Shown here: piece after piece, positions 41,412-51,047 of the stretch
Layout of the letters: the number at the start of each line of letters is the position of its first letter
Numbering within the stretch: the first letter of the stretch is position 1
Assembly (NCBI RefSeq): GCF_024346955.1
Contig: NZ_AP024883.1
Location: forward strand, 1,302,001 to 1,366,000
DNA length: 64,000 nt
Reading direction: 5' to 3'
Source: Vibrio mangrovi
GTDB lineage: Bacteria > Pseudomonadota > Gammaproteobacteria > Enterobacterales > Vibrionaceae
The notes under the pieces: generated by a model
What the model was told of the DNA's origin: nothing
Database searches by the model: none
What the model saw: only the letters and a program-made list of their open reading frames with translations
Position numbers and translations under genes: made by a program

Positions 41412-43037
41412 TCAGACTGAGAAGCGCTTAATCTGGGTTGCCAGCACTTCAATATTAGTGACTGCATCCAGCACGGACTGATTCACCATATTTGACATGT
41501 CTTTAATCTGTTTCGACATATCGGAAAGGTTAGTTAAATTGGTGTTGATTTCGTTGGCCACCAGACTCTGCTCATCGGTCGCACTTGCGGTTTGCAGCGT
41601 GAGTCCCTGAATCTGATCAGAAGACGATTTAACCGTATCGAGCAGATGTTTGGTCTGATCATTCAGGGTTTCGGTGCTGGCTGCAATATCAACACTGGCC
41701 TTGATCGACTGAACCGCTTCAGAGACTTCATTTTGCAGAGAGTTGATCATTTGACGGATATCTTCGGTCGATAATTGTGTTTTACTGGCTAAATCTCTGA
41801 CTTCATCGGCGACAACGGCAAAACCCCGTCCCTGATCTCCGGCCCGGGCTGCTTCAATTGCAGCATTCAGTGCCAGTAGGTTGGTCTGTTCTGAAATACC
41901 GAGAATCACATCCAGAACAGAAGATATTTTTTCAGAACTGTGTGAAAGACGTTCAATGACCGCCGAAGCATGTTCGACCTGATGGGTTAAGTCATGCAGG
42001 CGCTGTGTTGAACTGAGAATGGAATCTTCTCCCTCATCGACCAGCCGGGAAAGCAGTTCAACCTGAGTTGCAGTTTCCGCAGCATTCCGGGCCACGTCTT
42101 TGGTGGCACAGCTCATTTCTTCTATCGCGGTTACAACCAGATCCAGAGCCAGATCTTCTTTATCACTTAAAGAAGAGGATTCCGCAGCAGCCTGACTAAT
42201 CCGCTCCATTTCATCCTGAATACTGCCGCAACCACCTCTGATCTGGCGGATAATATGGCCGAGTTTGTCAACAAAACCATCAAGCTCCCGACTTAGTGCT
42301 CCGGTTTCATCTGATTTCTGGCTATTGATGCGCCGGGTAAGATCACCGTCGCCCTGACTGATTTCATGAATATCCGATGTAACTTTCTTAATCGCATTGG
42401 AAATATTTCTCGGTGCCAGCCAGGCCAGCATAATGCTGGAAAACAGCACGATGACCGAAAGAATCGAGACAAATGATTTGAACTGTTCGGCCCGGTGATC
42501 AATCTGCTGTTTCTCTTGTGCGGCATATTTGCTGATGAGTTCTTCTGAACCGTCATACAAGGATCTTAATTCTCTGAAAGCATCGAAGTTACGGGTTAAA
42601 AACAGATTCATGGCAACATCAGGCTGATGGCTGTCGAGGGCCGTTAATACGGCGTTATATTCTTTGTTCCACCGTTGGTAATAATTCTGAAATGGCGCAA
42701 GATAACTGACAATTTCAGGTTCATCTCTCGTCATTTGCATGAAAGCGTTCATGCGATCCAGTGCCTGCTGTGCATTGGATAGAACGTCTTCTCTGAGTGC
42801 TTCTTTATTATTGAGCGTAAAGTCCTGCGAAAAGATTAATGTTGAGAGAGCAAGTCCGGACTGGTAGAGATCCCGGTCTGCATTCTGGATTAAGGAAGCA
42901 CCTTGCGAGTAGCGTCCGGTATTATGCTGGATGTAGGTTACCAGCTCGTAAGCGGCAATAACGACGACAAGAAAAACGAAACTGAGTAATGAAAAATTGA
43001 ATGTATATCTGGCCCGTATCGTACTAAATAGGTTCAT
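41412..43037 (-). CDS. Methyl-accepting chemotaxis protein
   Basis: A 541-residue transmembrane chemoreceptor. TM1 is at about 14-36, followed by a helical periplasmic sensor of about 150 residues (four-helix-bundle type, NADRDLYQSGLALS), TM2 (about 190-210), a HAMP region (ISNAIKKVTSDIHEISQGDGDLTRR) and the long cytoplasmic MCP domain with the hairpin signature EQTNLLALNAAIEAARAGDQ. No CheR/CheB pentapeptide (NWETF type) is seen at the C-terminus. ATG 43037 is supported by AAGGAG. The ligand is unknown; dicarboxylates are possible given the neighbours. Confidence 0.9.
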   Translation of the reverse strand: MNLFSTIRARYTFNFSLLSFVFLVVVIAAYELVTYIQHNTGRYSQGASLIQNADRDLYQSGLALSTLIFSQDFTLNNKEALREDVLSNAQQALDRMNAFMQMTRDEPEIVSYLAPFQNYYQRWNKEYNAVLTALDSHQPDVAMNLFLTRNFDAFRELRSLYDGSEELISKYAAQEKQQIDHRAEQFKSFVSILSVIVLFSSIMLAWLAPRNISNAIKKVTSDIHEISQGDGDLTRRINSQKSDETGALSRELDGFVDKLGHIIRQIRGGCGSIQDEMERISQAAAESSSLSDKEDLALDLVVTAIEEMSCATKDVARNAAETATQVELLSRLVDEGEDSILSSTQRLHDLTHQVEHASAVIERLSHSSEKISSVLDVILGISEQTNLLALNAAIEAARAGDQGRGFAVVADEVRDLASKTQLSTEDIRQMINSLQNEVSEAVQSIKASVDIAASTETLNDQTKHLLDTVKSSSDQIQGLTLQTASATDEQSLVANEINTNLTNLSDMSKQIKDMSNMVNQSVLDAVTNIEVLATQIKRFSV

Positions 43038-43284
43038 TCTGTTTCTCCTTAGCCAACTGGTCGCCTGTAAAGGCTGCTGCAACTGTTGTTTGTTATTAGT
43101 TATGTGTTGCTTGTTCTGTCACGTATGTGTGATGAATAAGTTATATTAATAAAATTCACACCGAACCAGATCTAACCTAACGAATAGTATAGCGATGTTA
43201 TTTTTTCAAGCGGCTGAGCAGGCCGAAAGGTTGTATTTATGGCTACTCACGGTATATTCGGATATGTAATTATTTGTTTTATAT

Positions 43285-43767
43285 ATGGTGCACAACAGTA
43301 TGGAAATATCAGAAGCAGGGCCGGAAGATCTGCAATTTTTAGTTGATTTAGTGATCGATGTTGCGCAGGAAGATATTTTCCCTTATCTCAGTCAGGCCGG
43401 TGTCGATTATTTTTTATCGATCGTTGGCACCGAACTCAAACAGGTATTGGAGCAACCCGAACGCAGGGCGTATAAAGCGGTGATTGGCGGTAATATTGTT
43501 GGCTTCGGTATCATTTGCCATGGGTACTATATTACCCATCTGTTTGTGGCTAAAGAGGCTCAGGGGTGTGGATTAGGTCAGCGCTTATTGAATTTGCTGC
43601 TCGCAAATGCGACGAAATCAGTGATTGAATTATGGTCTTCTCTGAACGCACTTTCTTTTTATCTCCGCAATGGCTTCGAGGCGCAGGGAGATGAACAGGA
43701 GATGAATGGGATTCGTTATGTTCCCATGAAACGGATATTACCTAAGCCGGTTGATGAGGTAATCTGA
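43285..43767 (+). CDS. GNAT-family N-acetyltransferase
   Basis: A 160-residue acetyltransferase. The acetyl-CoA-binding motif A is visible as ITHLFVAKEAQGCGLGQRLLNLLL (QGCGLG matches Q/R-x-x-G-x-G), and motif B as LSFYLRNGFEAQGDEQE. Start uncertain: ATG 43285 or ATG 43300 (MEISEAGPEDL), neither with a strong ribosome binding site. The substrate is unknown. It is convergent with ppsA and shares a bidirectional terminator. Confidence 0.8.
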   Translation: MVHNSMEISEAGPEDLQFLVDLVIDVAQEDIFPYLSQAGVDYFLSIVGTELKQVLEQPERRAYKAVIGGNIVGFGIICHGYYITHLFVAKEAQGCGLGQRLLNLLLANATKSVIELWSSLNALSFYLRNGFEAQGDEQEMNGIRYVPMKRILPKPVDEVI

Positions 43768-43794
43768 GAGACAGAATCCGATAAACCGGAAAAG

Positions 43795-43820
43795 ATAAGG
43801 CACGCCCCGGCGTGCCTTAT
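43795..43820. terminator. Bidirectional terminator between GNAT gene and ppsA
   Basis: ATAAGGCACG-CCCCGG-CGTGCCTTAT is a perfect 10-bp inverted repeat between two convergent genes. It can serve both strands. Confidence 0.8.
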
Positions 43821-43846
43821 GTCGTTAAATATCAGCTGTGACTGAG

Positions 43847-46222
43847 TCAGTTGGACTGAGCAACCTGTCCCAGCTTCAGCCAGGTATCAATGACGGTATC
43901 CGGGTTGAGTGAGACAGAGCTGATTCCCTGTTCCATCAGCCATTCTGCCAGATCGTCGTGGTCCGATGGTCCCTGACCACAGATACCAACGTACTTACCA
44001 GCCCGGGCTGCTGCCTCAATTGCCATTTTCAGCATTGCTTTCACGGCAGGATTACGTTCGTCAAACAGGTGAGCGACGTCGCCGGAATCCCGATCCAGAC
44101 CCAGAGTCAGCTGAGTCATATCATTGGAGCCGATTGAGAAGCCGTCAAAGTGCTTCAGGAACTCATCAGCCAGAATAGCATTTGATGGCAACTCACACAT
44201 CATAATGACTTTCAGCCCTTCATCACCGCGTCGCAGACCGAATTTAGCCAGCAGATCAATTACGGATGAAGCTTCTGATGGTGTCCGTACAAACGGAATC
44301 ATGATCTCGACATTTTTCAGTCCCATTTCCTGACGAACCCGTTTAATCGCTTGAGTTTCCAGTTCGAAACAGTCTTCAAATACCGGCGAAATATAGCGGG
44401 AAGCGCCCCGGAAGCCGAGCATCGGATTCTCTTCGTGCGGTTCATAACCTTTGCCACCAACCAGATTGCTGTATTCATTTGACTTGAAATCAGACATCCG
44501 GACAATGACCCGCTTCGGCCAGAAAGCCGCAGCGATTGTTGCAATTCCTTCGGTCAGCTTGCTGACGTAGAAGTCGATCGGATCCTGATAACCTTTAATC
44601 CGCTCACTGATTTCGGCTTTCAGCTCATCACTCTGAGCATCAAAGTTGAGCAATGCTTTCGGGTGAATACCGATCATCTTGTTGATGATGAATTCAAGAC
44701 GGGCCAGTCCGACACCTTCGTTCGGAATCTGAGCGAAGTCAAATGCACGATCCGGGTTACCTACGTTCATCATCACCTTGGTCGGAAGTGTCGGCAATTC
44801 ATCAACTGAAGAGCGACGGACTTCAAAATCCAGCTTGCCACGGTAGACATATCCGGTTTCACCTTCGGCACAGGATACAGTGACTAATGCTCCGTCCTGT
44901 AAATCGCTGGTTGCCGTACCACAGCCTACAATCGCCGGAATACCCAGTTCACGGGCAATAATTGCTGCGTGACAGGTCCGGCCGCCGCGGTTGGTTACAA
45001 TGGCAGCTGCCTTTTTCATCACCGGCTCCCAGTCAGGGTCGGTCATGTCGGTAACCAGAATGTCGCCTTCCTGAACCAGAGACATCTGATCCAGCGAATC
45101 AACCAGACGGACTTTACCTGAACCGATACGCTGACCAATTGCACGGCCTTCCATCAGAACATCAGCTTTATCATTCAACTGGAAACGCTCAATTACATTC
45201 TGTTCGCTCTGAGAGCAGACCGTTTCCGGACGCGCCTGAACAATGTAGAGTTTTCCGTCAATACCATCTTTGGCCCATTCAATATCCATCGGACGCTGAT
45301 AGTGCTTCTCGATGATCATCGCTTGTTTGGCAAGCTCTCTGATTTCATCGTCATTCAGAGAGAACTGTTGCCGTTCCTGCTCTGTGGTGTCGATGATTTC
45401 AACCTGTTTGCCGATTTCCTGACGATCAGAGTAAATCATTTTGACTTGCTTGGAGCCGAATGTTTTCTTCACAATGGCTGTCTGACCAGCTTCCAGCAAT
45501 GGTTTATGGACATAGAACTCGTCCGGGTTTACCGCACCCTGAACAACCATTTCACCCAAGCCCCAGGCGGAAGTGATAAAGACAACCTGATCGAATCCCG
45601 ACTCGGTATCCAGAGTAAACATTACCCCTGAAGAGGCTTTATCGGAGCGAACCATACGCTGAATACCCGCAGATAAAGCGATGCCGCGATGATCGAAGCC
45701 CTGATGGACACGGTACGAAATTGCCCGGTCGTTAAACAATGAAGCGTAGACATGCTTGGTCGCTTCTAAGACGGCATCAATGCCTTTCACGTTCAGGAAT
45801 GTTTCCTGTTGTCCGGCAAAAGATGCGTCAGGTAAATCTTCGGCCGTGGCTGACGAGCGCACTGCCACGGAGATTTCAGGGTTATTTCCGGTCAACTCGG
45901 TATAGTTAGTCCGGATCTCCTGTTCCAAATCTTGAGGGAATGGGGCATCTAAAACCCATTGACGGATTGTGGCACCTGTCTTACGCAGGGCATCAACATC
46001 GTCGACATTCAGCTCATCAAGCAACTGATGGATTCGCTCATCCAGTCCTTCATAATCGAGGAACTGGTTAAACGCATATGAGGTCGTCGCAAAGCCATTA
46101 GGTACAGATACTCCGGCATTGGCAAGGTTAGATACCATTTCACCGAGAGAGGCGTTTTTTCCGCCGACTTTATCGACATTTTCCATCGATAGGCTGTTGA
46201 ACCATAGGGTGTTCTCTTGCAT
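43847..46222 (-). CDS. ppsA: Phosphoenolpyruvate synthase
   Basis: Gluconeogenic enzyme converting pyruvate, ATP and water to PEP, AMP and phosphate, 791 residues as in E. coli PpsA. Domain order: N-terminal ATP-grasp (VGGKNASLGEM; SSATAEDLPDASFAGQQETFLN), the swivelling phospho-histidine domain with the catalytic His in GGRTCHAAIIARELGIPAIVGCG, and the C-terminal PEP-binding TIM barrel (NPMLGFRGASRY, SIGSNDMTQLTLGLDRDS). The start was set at ATG 46222 after GGAG. It is divergent from ppsR, whose product controls its activity. Confidence 0.95.
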   Translation of the reverse strand: MQENTLWFNSLSMENVDKVGGKNASLGEMVSNLANAGVSVPNGFATTSYAFNQFLDYEGLDERIHQLLDELNVDDVDALRKTGATIRQWVLDAPFPQDLEQEIRTNYTELTGNNPEISVAVRSSATAEDLPDASFAGQQETFLNVKGIDAVLEATKHVYASLFNDRAISYRVHQGFDHRGIALSAGIQRMVRSDKASSGVMFTLDTESGFDQVVFITSAWGLGEMVVQGAVNPDEFYVHKPLLEAGQTAIVKKTFGSKQVKMIYSDRQEIGKQVEIIDTTEQERQQFSLNDDEIRELAKQAMIIEKHYQRPMDIEWAKDGIDGKLYIVQARPETVCSQSEQNVIERFQLNDKADVLMEGRAIGQRIGSGKVRLVDSLDQMSLVQEGDILVTDMTDPDWEPVMKKAAAIVTNRGGRTCHAAIIARELGIPAIVGCGTATSDLQDGALVTVSCAEGETGYVYRGKLDFEVRRSSVDELPTLPTKVMMNVGNPDRAFDFAQIPNEGVGLARLEFIINKMIGIHPKALLNFDAQSDELKAEISERIKGYQDPIDFYVSKLTEGIATIAAAFWPKRVIVRMSDFKSNEYSNLVGGKGYEPHEENPMLGFRGASRYISPVFEDCFELETQAIKRVRQEMGLKNVEIMIPFVRTPSEASSVIDLLAKFGLRRGDEGLKVIMMCELPSNAILADEFLKHFDGFSIGSNDMTQLTLGLDRDSGDVAHLFDERNPAVKAMLKMAIEAAARAGKYVGICGQGPSDHDDLAEWLMEQGISSVSLNPDTVIDTWLKLGQVAQSN

Positions 46223-46399
46223 GTCTTTCTCCAGAAACATTGCTTTATTATTGGGTATGGCAATCGTTTACATCTGTCAGCTAAAAAAATACCCCAGAAA
46301 TTTTCAAAGCTGTGGCACATGTAGTTGAATACCGAGGGTCGTTCTATTTATAGTGTGGCAATGATCCTAATCAAAATAATTTGAAAGTTTAAAGGAAAT

Positions 46400-47233
46400 A
46401 TGCACATAAATAGTCAAAGTCGTGACGTGTTCTACGTTTCTGATGGAACGGCGATCACTTGTGAGACATTGGGGCATGCAGTTTTAGGTCAGTTTCCCTT
46501 TGTTGCGAACGAGAAAACTTTTCCATTTGTTGAAAGCGAGGAAAAATTGACGGATCTGATGAAACAGATCGAATCGTCTTATCAGCAGAATGGTATTCAG
46601 CCGTTGGTGTTTTTTTCGATCGTTGTACCGGAAATTCGCGAGAAACTGCTTCAGGTGCCAGCACATTGCTACGATGTGCTGGAAAATATCGTCCAGCGGG
46701 TTCAGGCGGATACACAAACCGAGCCGCAGCCAAAGTTGCAGCGTTCGCGGAGTATCGGCAGAAATACCGATACTTATTTTGACCGGATTGCAGCCATCGA
46801 ATATACGCTGGCACACGATGACGGTATTTCACTGAAAGGTATTGAGCAGGCCGATATTGTTCTTCTCGGCGTATCCCGGAGCGGGAAAACACCGACCAGT
46901 CTCTATATGGCGATGCAGTTTGGGCTAAGGGTCGTGAATTACCCATTCATTAATGATGATATGCAGGCACTCAAGCTGCTGCCGCAATTTGAGATTCACC
47001 GGCACAAACTGTTCGGTTTGACTATCAATGCTGAACGCCTGACGGCGATCCGTCAGAATCGTCTTGCTGACAGTGACTATGCCAGTGCAACACAGTGTGA
47101 ACATGAACTGGCGAATGTTGAAGCGCTGTTCCGCCGGGAAGCGATTCCGTATATCAATACCAGTTCATTATCAGTGGAGGAAATTTCAGCCCGTATTCTG
47201 GAAAAAGCGGGCCTGAAACGACATCTGTTCTAG
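46400..47233 (+). CDS. ppsR: PEP synthase regulatory kinase/pyrophosphorylase
   Basis: A DUF299 bifunctional protein, 277 residues. It inactivates PpsA by ADP-dependent threonine phosphorylation and reactivates it by Pi-dependent removal. Visible features are the N-terminal VFYVSDGTAITCETLGHAVL, the P-loop GVSRSGKTPTSLYMA and the family segment KLFGLTINAERLTAIRQNRL. It is divergent from ppsA with about 180 bp between starts, the usual gammaproteobacterial arrangement. Confidence 0.94.
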   Translation: MHINSQSRDVFYVSDGTAITCETLGHAVLGQFPFVANEKTFPFVESEEKLTDLMKQIESSYQQNGIQPLVFFSIVVPEIREKLLQVPAHCYDVLENIVQRVQADTQTEPQPKLQRSRSIGRNTDTYFDRIAAIEYTLAHDDGISLKGIEQADIVLLGVSRSGKTPTSLYMAMQFGLRVVNYPFINDDMQALKLLPQFEIHRHKLFGLTINAERLTAIRQNRLADSDYASATQCEHELANVEALFRREAIPYINTSSLSVEEISARILEKAGLKRHLF

Positions 47234-47442
47234 GGCTGACTGACCTGCCGTATGCTCCGGGACAGTTGTTGATTGTTTGAGAAGGAAACTGTTTTACAGC
47301 AAAGTTTTTCTTGTTGTCTATCGCTACCGGCGGAAGATACACCGTTTTTTCCAGCTGTATCTTCCGCAGGCTGCGCTCTGTACCTGCCCGTTTTGCGGGC
47401 ACTGATCCAATCGTAATTCAGTAAACAAAAGGAAGAATAATA

Positions 47443-48525
47443 ATGACTGTTACCCGACGAAACTTACTCAGAAAAACGTTATATGGCTCCGCAGGTATGC
47501 TGGCAGGCAGTATGCTTCCCAAAGCTGCTTTAGCGGATCGATTCAGTCCCGGCGCGGCACCAATTCATTATCCGGATCCGAATATCATCGGGCTCGACCC
47601 GCGTTTCAAATACAAAATCGGCAATGCAGCGGTTGAACGTATTTATACCGGAATGCGCTGGGCAGAAGGTCCGGCCTGGAATGCAGTAGGGCGCTATTTA
47701 ATCTGGAGTGATATTCCACGCAATGAGCAGTTGCGCTATACCATCGAAGATGACCATGTTTCGCGTAACTTCCGTATGCCGTCAGGAAACAGTAACGGCA
47801 ATACGTTTGATTTTCAGGGACGTCAGATTTCCTGTCTGCATCAGAGCCGTCAGGTGATTCGGTATGAGCACGACGGCAGTGTCACGGTACTGGCTGATAG
47901 CTATGACGGTAAATCGTTCAATGCTCCGAATGATGTTGTGGTGAATCCGAATGATGACAGTATCTGGTTTACCGATCCGGGATATGGTTCACTCGGGTGG
48001 TATGAAGGGACACTTGCGGACACTGGTTCACCGCAGCCTTATCAGAAAGAAGCGGTTTACCGTATTGACGCCCAGACGGGCAAAGTGGTGAAGGTGACGG
48101 ATGATGTTTACAAGCCGAACGGACTCTGTTTCTCTCCGGATTATAAAAAGCTGTACGTTTCTGATACCGGGGCATCTCATTATAGCGCCGCAAAATCTGT
48201 TATTCGGGTCTGGAATGTTACCGGTAAAGTTCTTAGTGGCGGACGTGATTTCTGCTCAATGACATACAATGGTAAGACTGGAAATGCGGATGGTATTCGT
48301 GCTGATATCCACGGTAATATCTGGGCGGCTGCCGGCTGGGTCGGAGAAGGTTATGATGGTGTGCATACCTTTGCGCCGAACGGAGATCGCATCGGTGTAA
48401 TTCAGATTCCGGAGATTTGTTCGAATCTCTGTTTCGGAGGAAAACATCGTGACCGGCTCTTTATTACCGCCAGCCAGTCGATTTATTCTGTATATGTTGG
48501 TACACAGGGCGCTCATATTACCTGA
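47443..48525 (+). CDS. SMP-30/gluconolactonase-like protein, Tat-exported
   Basis: A 360-residue six-bladed beta-propeller hydrolase-like protein. The N-terminus has a twin-arginine signal (TRRNLLRKTL, hydrophobic stretch, cleavage about residue 31). Family motifs are ALMRWAEGPAW-type (here TGMRWAEGPAW), FNAPNDVVVNPNDDSIWFTDPGYG, YKPNGLCFSPDYKKLYVSDTG and ADGIRADIHGNIWAA, containing the metal-binding Glu, Asn and Asp. Related enzymes hydrolyse sugar lactones, so a role in periplasmic sugar-acid metabolism is plausible, but the substrate is unknown. Ends with a strong terminator. Confidence 0.85.
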   Translation: MTVTRRNLLRKTLYGSAGMLAGSMLPKAALADRFSPGAAPIHYPDPNIIGLDPRFKYKIGNAAVERIYTGMRWAEGPAWNAVGRYLIWSDIPRNEQLRYTIEDDHVSRNFRMPSGNSNGNTFDFQGRQISCLHQSRQVIRYEHDGSVTVLADSYDGKSFNAPNDVVVNPNDDSIWFTDPGYGSLGWYEGTLADTGSPQPYQKEAVYRIDAQTGKVVKVTDDVYKPNGLCFSPDYKKLYVSDTGASHYSAAKSVIRVWNVTGKVLSGGRDFCSMTYNGKTGNADGIRADIHGNIWAAAGWVGEGYDGVHTFAPNGDRIGVIQIPEICSNLCFGGKHRDRLFITASQSIYSVYVGTQGAHIT

Positions 48526-48549
48526 ACTGTGTTCTGAACGCTGAATAAA

Positions 48550-48573
48550 AAAGGGTCAGCATGCTGACCCTTT
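48550..48573. terminator. Terminator after the SMP-30-like gene
   Basis: AAAGGGTCAGC and its mirror GCTGACCCTTT form a 24-bp perfect palindrome, preceded by an A-run and followed by TTT. It works on either strand and lies between convergent genes. Confidence 0.8.
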
Positions 48574-48639
48574 ACTATTTCCACTGACGTACTATTTCCG
48601 CTGAGTTACTATTTCCGCTGAGTTACTATTTCCGTTGAC
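48572..48639. repeat. 17-bp tandem repeat, four copies
   Basis: Four consecutive units of 17 bp (consensus TTACTATTTCCGCTGAG; positions 48572, 48589, 48606, 48623) lie directly after the terminator and end just before the stop of the GNAT gene. Units 2 and 3 differ at one position. Copy number could vary between strains. Confidence 0.9.
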
Positions 48640-48643
48640 TGAC

Positions 48644-49126
48644 TTATTCCTGCCGGGCAAAATCGATAAGTGCCTGTCCGGTCATTCGGTAGATCACCCA
48701 CTCATCCTGTGGCTCAGCACCGATACTTTTATAAAAGTCGATTGATTTCTGATTCCAGTCGAGAACTGTCCATTCGAAACGGCCGCAATCTTTACTGACT
48801 GCCAGTTGAGCGAGATACTTCATTAACGCTTTTCCGGCGCCGATTCCCCGTTTTCCTTCAGAAATATACAAGTCTTCCAGATATAACCCGTATTTGCCCA
48901 GCCAGGTTGAGTAATTCAGAAAGTAGACCGCAAACCCAATTGGTTCACCATCATCTTCACAAATCAGAGCGTGGGCATGAACGTCGTCACCGAATAACTT
49001 ACGTTCAATCGCTTCAACGGTGTTGTCTACGGCGTCGGGCTCTTTTTCGTAAATCGCCAGCTGATTGATGAATTCCAGAATCGTTGTTGCATCTGAGACT
49101 GTTGCAGGTCTGATATGAATGGTCAT
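48644..49126 (-). CDS. GNAT-family N-acetyltransferase (SAT-like)
   Basis: A 160-residue acetyltransferase resembling spermidine/spermine or thialysine N-acetyltransferases: LAIYEKEPDAV, FAVYFLNYSTWLGKYGLYLEDLYI, and the acetyl-CoA loop KRGIGAGKALM, then WNQKSIDFYKSIGA with the conserved Tyr. The substrate is probably a polyamine or amino-acid-like amine; inferred. It is divergent from a LysR gene. The 17-bp tandem repeat abuts its 3' end. Confidence 0.85.
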   Translation of the reverse strand: MTIHIRPATVSDATTILEFINQLAIYEKEPDAVDNTVEAIERKLFGDDVHAHALICEDDGEPIGFAVYFLNYSTWLGKYGLYLEDLYISEGKRGIGAGKALMKYLAQLAVSKDCGRFEWTVLDWNQKSIDFYKSIGAEPQDEWVIYRMTGQALIDFARQE

Positions 49127-49215
49127 GATTTCCTTTCTTTCGTTGACTCAGGTTAGCGACAGTGTATGCTCAAATGAATTATGAATAAAATGCACTTTAT
49201 TCAGGCTTCATATGA

Positions 49216-50127
49216 ATGGTTGTCATGCGCAGATTTCCTAACATTGATTTAAATTTACTCAAATTGTTTGCCAGTTTATATCATACGGGCTCGGTGACGC
49301 TGAGCGCCGAAGAACTGAATATCAGCCAGTCGGCGTGCAGTCACGCACTGCAACGTCTGAGAGAGCGGCTTGGTGATGAACTTTTCATCCGGATTGAGAA
49401 TCGTATGTTGCCGACCGCTTATTCCGAGCGGCTGGCCGAACAGGTTCTGCCGGGATTGGCGCTATTGAGGCAGGGGCTGGCTTCATCTCATGCTTTTACG
49501 CCAGATGATGCTCATGTGTTCCGAATCGCCGTGACGGATTATACATCCTGGTGTATGCGGGAATTCACCACATACCTGAGTGAGTCGTTTGGTAATATTC
49601 ATATTGAATTCATTCAGTTGGCGGAACGGTTACCGGAGTCAGCACTGAAATCCGCAGAGATCGATCTGGTGTGCGGGTTTGCCCATCAGCAGGAAGATTC
49701 AGAAAGTCTGAATCGCCTTGTCTGGCTGAGTGATCACTATGTTAGTGTCCGGTGTCAGAGTCATCCGGTTGCTGAGAATCTTTCTCTGAAGCAGTTTCTT
49801 CAGTATCCGCATGTTCTGGTGACTCCGTGGAATGAATCCAGAGGCATTGTTGATATTACGTTGTCACGACAAAGAAAACGACGTCAGATTGCGATTCGTA
49901 CTGCCAGTGTCCTGGCTGCGCCTTATTTTGTGCCGCATACTCCTTATTTACTGGCAGCGCCGTCCCGGTATGCTGAAACTATTGCTGAAAGTCTGTCTCT
50001 GCGTTTGTCACCGATGCCATTGGATGTGCCCGATTATCAGCTGACACTTTACTGGCATAAAACCCGCCATAATGATCCGAAAATCGAATGGTTTATCCGG
50101 TTGTTCAGTGAGTTTCATCAATGCTGA
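49216..50127 (+). CDS. LysR-family transcriptional regulator (NahR/NodD-type)
   Basis: A 303-residue LTTR whose N-terminus (FPNIDLNLLKLFASLYHTGSVTLSAEELNISQSACSHALQRLRERLGDELF) matches the NahR/LeuO-like subgroup beginning with DLNLL. Effector domain at about 95-300. Start either ATG 49216 or ATG 49225. Divergent from the SAT-like acetyltransferase gene and upstream of the GFA gene, so either could be a target. Confidence 0.82.
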   Translation: MVVMRRFPNIDLNLLKLFASLYHTGSVTLSAEELNISQSACSHALQRLRERLGDELFIRIENRMLPTAYSERLAEQVLPGLALLRQGLASSHAFTPDDAHVFRIAVTDYTSWCMREFTTYLSESFGNIHIEFIQLAERLPESALKSAEIDLVCGFAHQQEDSESLNRLVWLSDHYVSVRCQSHPVAENLSLKQFLQYPHVLVTPWNESRGIVDITLSRQRKRRQIAIRTASVLAAPYFVPHTPYLLAAPSRYAETIAESLSLRLSPMPLDVPDYQLTLYWHKTRHNDPKIEWFIRLFSEFHQC

Positions 50128-50199
50128 TGAATTGGTACAGTTGTGGCTGGGTATTTTGAGTATGAACGGGAAAATAAGCAGGAACACAGGAGAAAGAGG

Positions 50200-50607
50200 A
50201 TGAAAGTTTATCAGGGAAGTTGTTTATGTGGCCAGGTGACTTATGAAGTCCGGGGACTGAGTAAAAATGCTGCGCACTGTCACTGCTCAATGTGCCGCAA
50301 ATTTCATGGTGCGGCATTCGGGACACTGTTTACTGCCGAACATGTACAGTGGACATCAGGACAGTCACTGGTGAAAGAATATGTTGCTCCGAACGGCACC
50401 ACCCGGACTTTTTGCAGTGAGTGCGGTTCGAGTCTGGGATTCCGGGGGAAAGATGTACCTCAGGCACAAATGGAAGTCGCCATTGCCACGTTGGATGGTG
50501 ATATTGACGTTACACCGGACGCGCATATTTACACCCGGTACAAAGCAAACTGGTATGTCATTGAAGATAATTTGTCCCAGTTCGGTGAAGGAAGAGAGGA
50601 AGGGTGA
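50200..50607 (+). CDS. GFA/CENP-V family zinc protein
   Basis: A 135-residue protein of the glutathione-dependent formaldehyde-activating-like family. The zinc-binding cysteines are arranged as GSCLCGQVTYEV, CHCSMCRKFHGA and CSECGSSLGF. ATG 50200 is chosen over the longer frame from 50143 because of the upstream AGGAGAAAGAGG. True formaldehyde chemistry is not established for most family members. Same strand as the LysR and cupin genes. Confidence 0.85.
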   Translation: MKVYQGSCLCGQVTYEVRGLSKNAAHCHCSMCRKFHGAAFGTLFTAEHVQWTSGQSLVKEYVAPNGTTRTFCSECGSSLGFRGKDVPQAQMEVAIATLDGDIDVTPDAHIYTRYKANWYVIEDNLSQFGEGREEG

Positions 50608-50690
50608 AATTTCCCCGGCAGAATCTGGAAAATAAGGATTTAGTTGTGTACTGTATGTAAATACAGTTGCCAGCAATGAGAAAATAATCA

Positions 50691-51047
50691 ATGAAAGCGT
50701 CAGTTTCTGTTTCTTTATCTGCACAACGAGAATGGCAGGATACGCCTTATCCGGGGATTCGTTATGCATGGTTGCATCAGTCAGAACCCGGTCCGAATAC
50801 GGCCCTGCTCCAGTTGGATCAAGGCGCTTTTCTCCCCAGACATCTGCATCCGGGCTGGGAACAGATCTATGTGATTTCCGGGCATATCGAAGTGAACGGA
50901 TTTGATCTGTTTGCAAACGATCATATCTATATCGGGAAAGAACAGGCACATGAAGTGATTGCCCGGGAACCGTCACTCTACCAGACTGTTTCTGAAATCA
51001 GGGGAGTGACGTTTTGTGATGCTTCACCTTCCGGGCTGAATGATTAA
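50691..51047 (+). CDS. Cupin-domain protein (ChrR-like)
   Basis: A 118-residue single cupin. Metal-binding motif 1 is visible as LPRHLHPGWEQIYVISGHIEV and motif 2 as the AHEVIAREPS region. Resembles the anti-sigma ChrR cupin domain or small dioxygenase-like cupins; function unknown. Its stop overlaps the stop of the convergent LysE gene by 4 bp. Confidence 0.78.
   Translation: MKASVSVSLSAQREWQDTPYPGIRYAWLHQSEPGPNTALLQLDQGAFLPRHLHPGWEQIYVISGHIEVNGFDLFANDHIYIGKEQAHEVIAREPSLYQTVSEIRGVTFCDASPSGLND

Noticed and set aside
48572..48639. CRISPR array
   Set aside because: The repeats are contiguous 17-mers with no spacers and no cas genes nearby.
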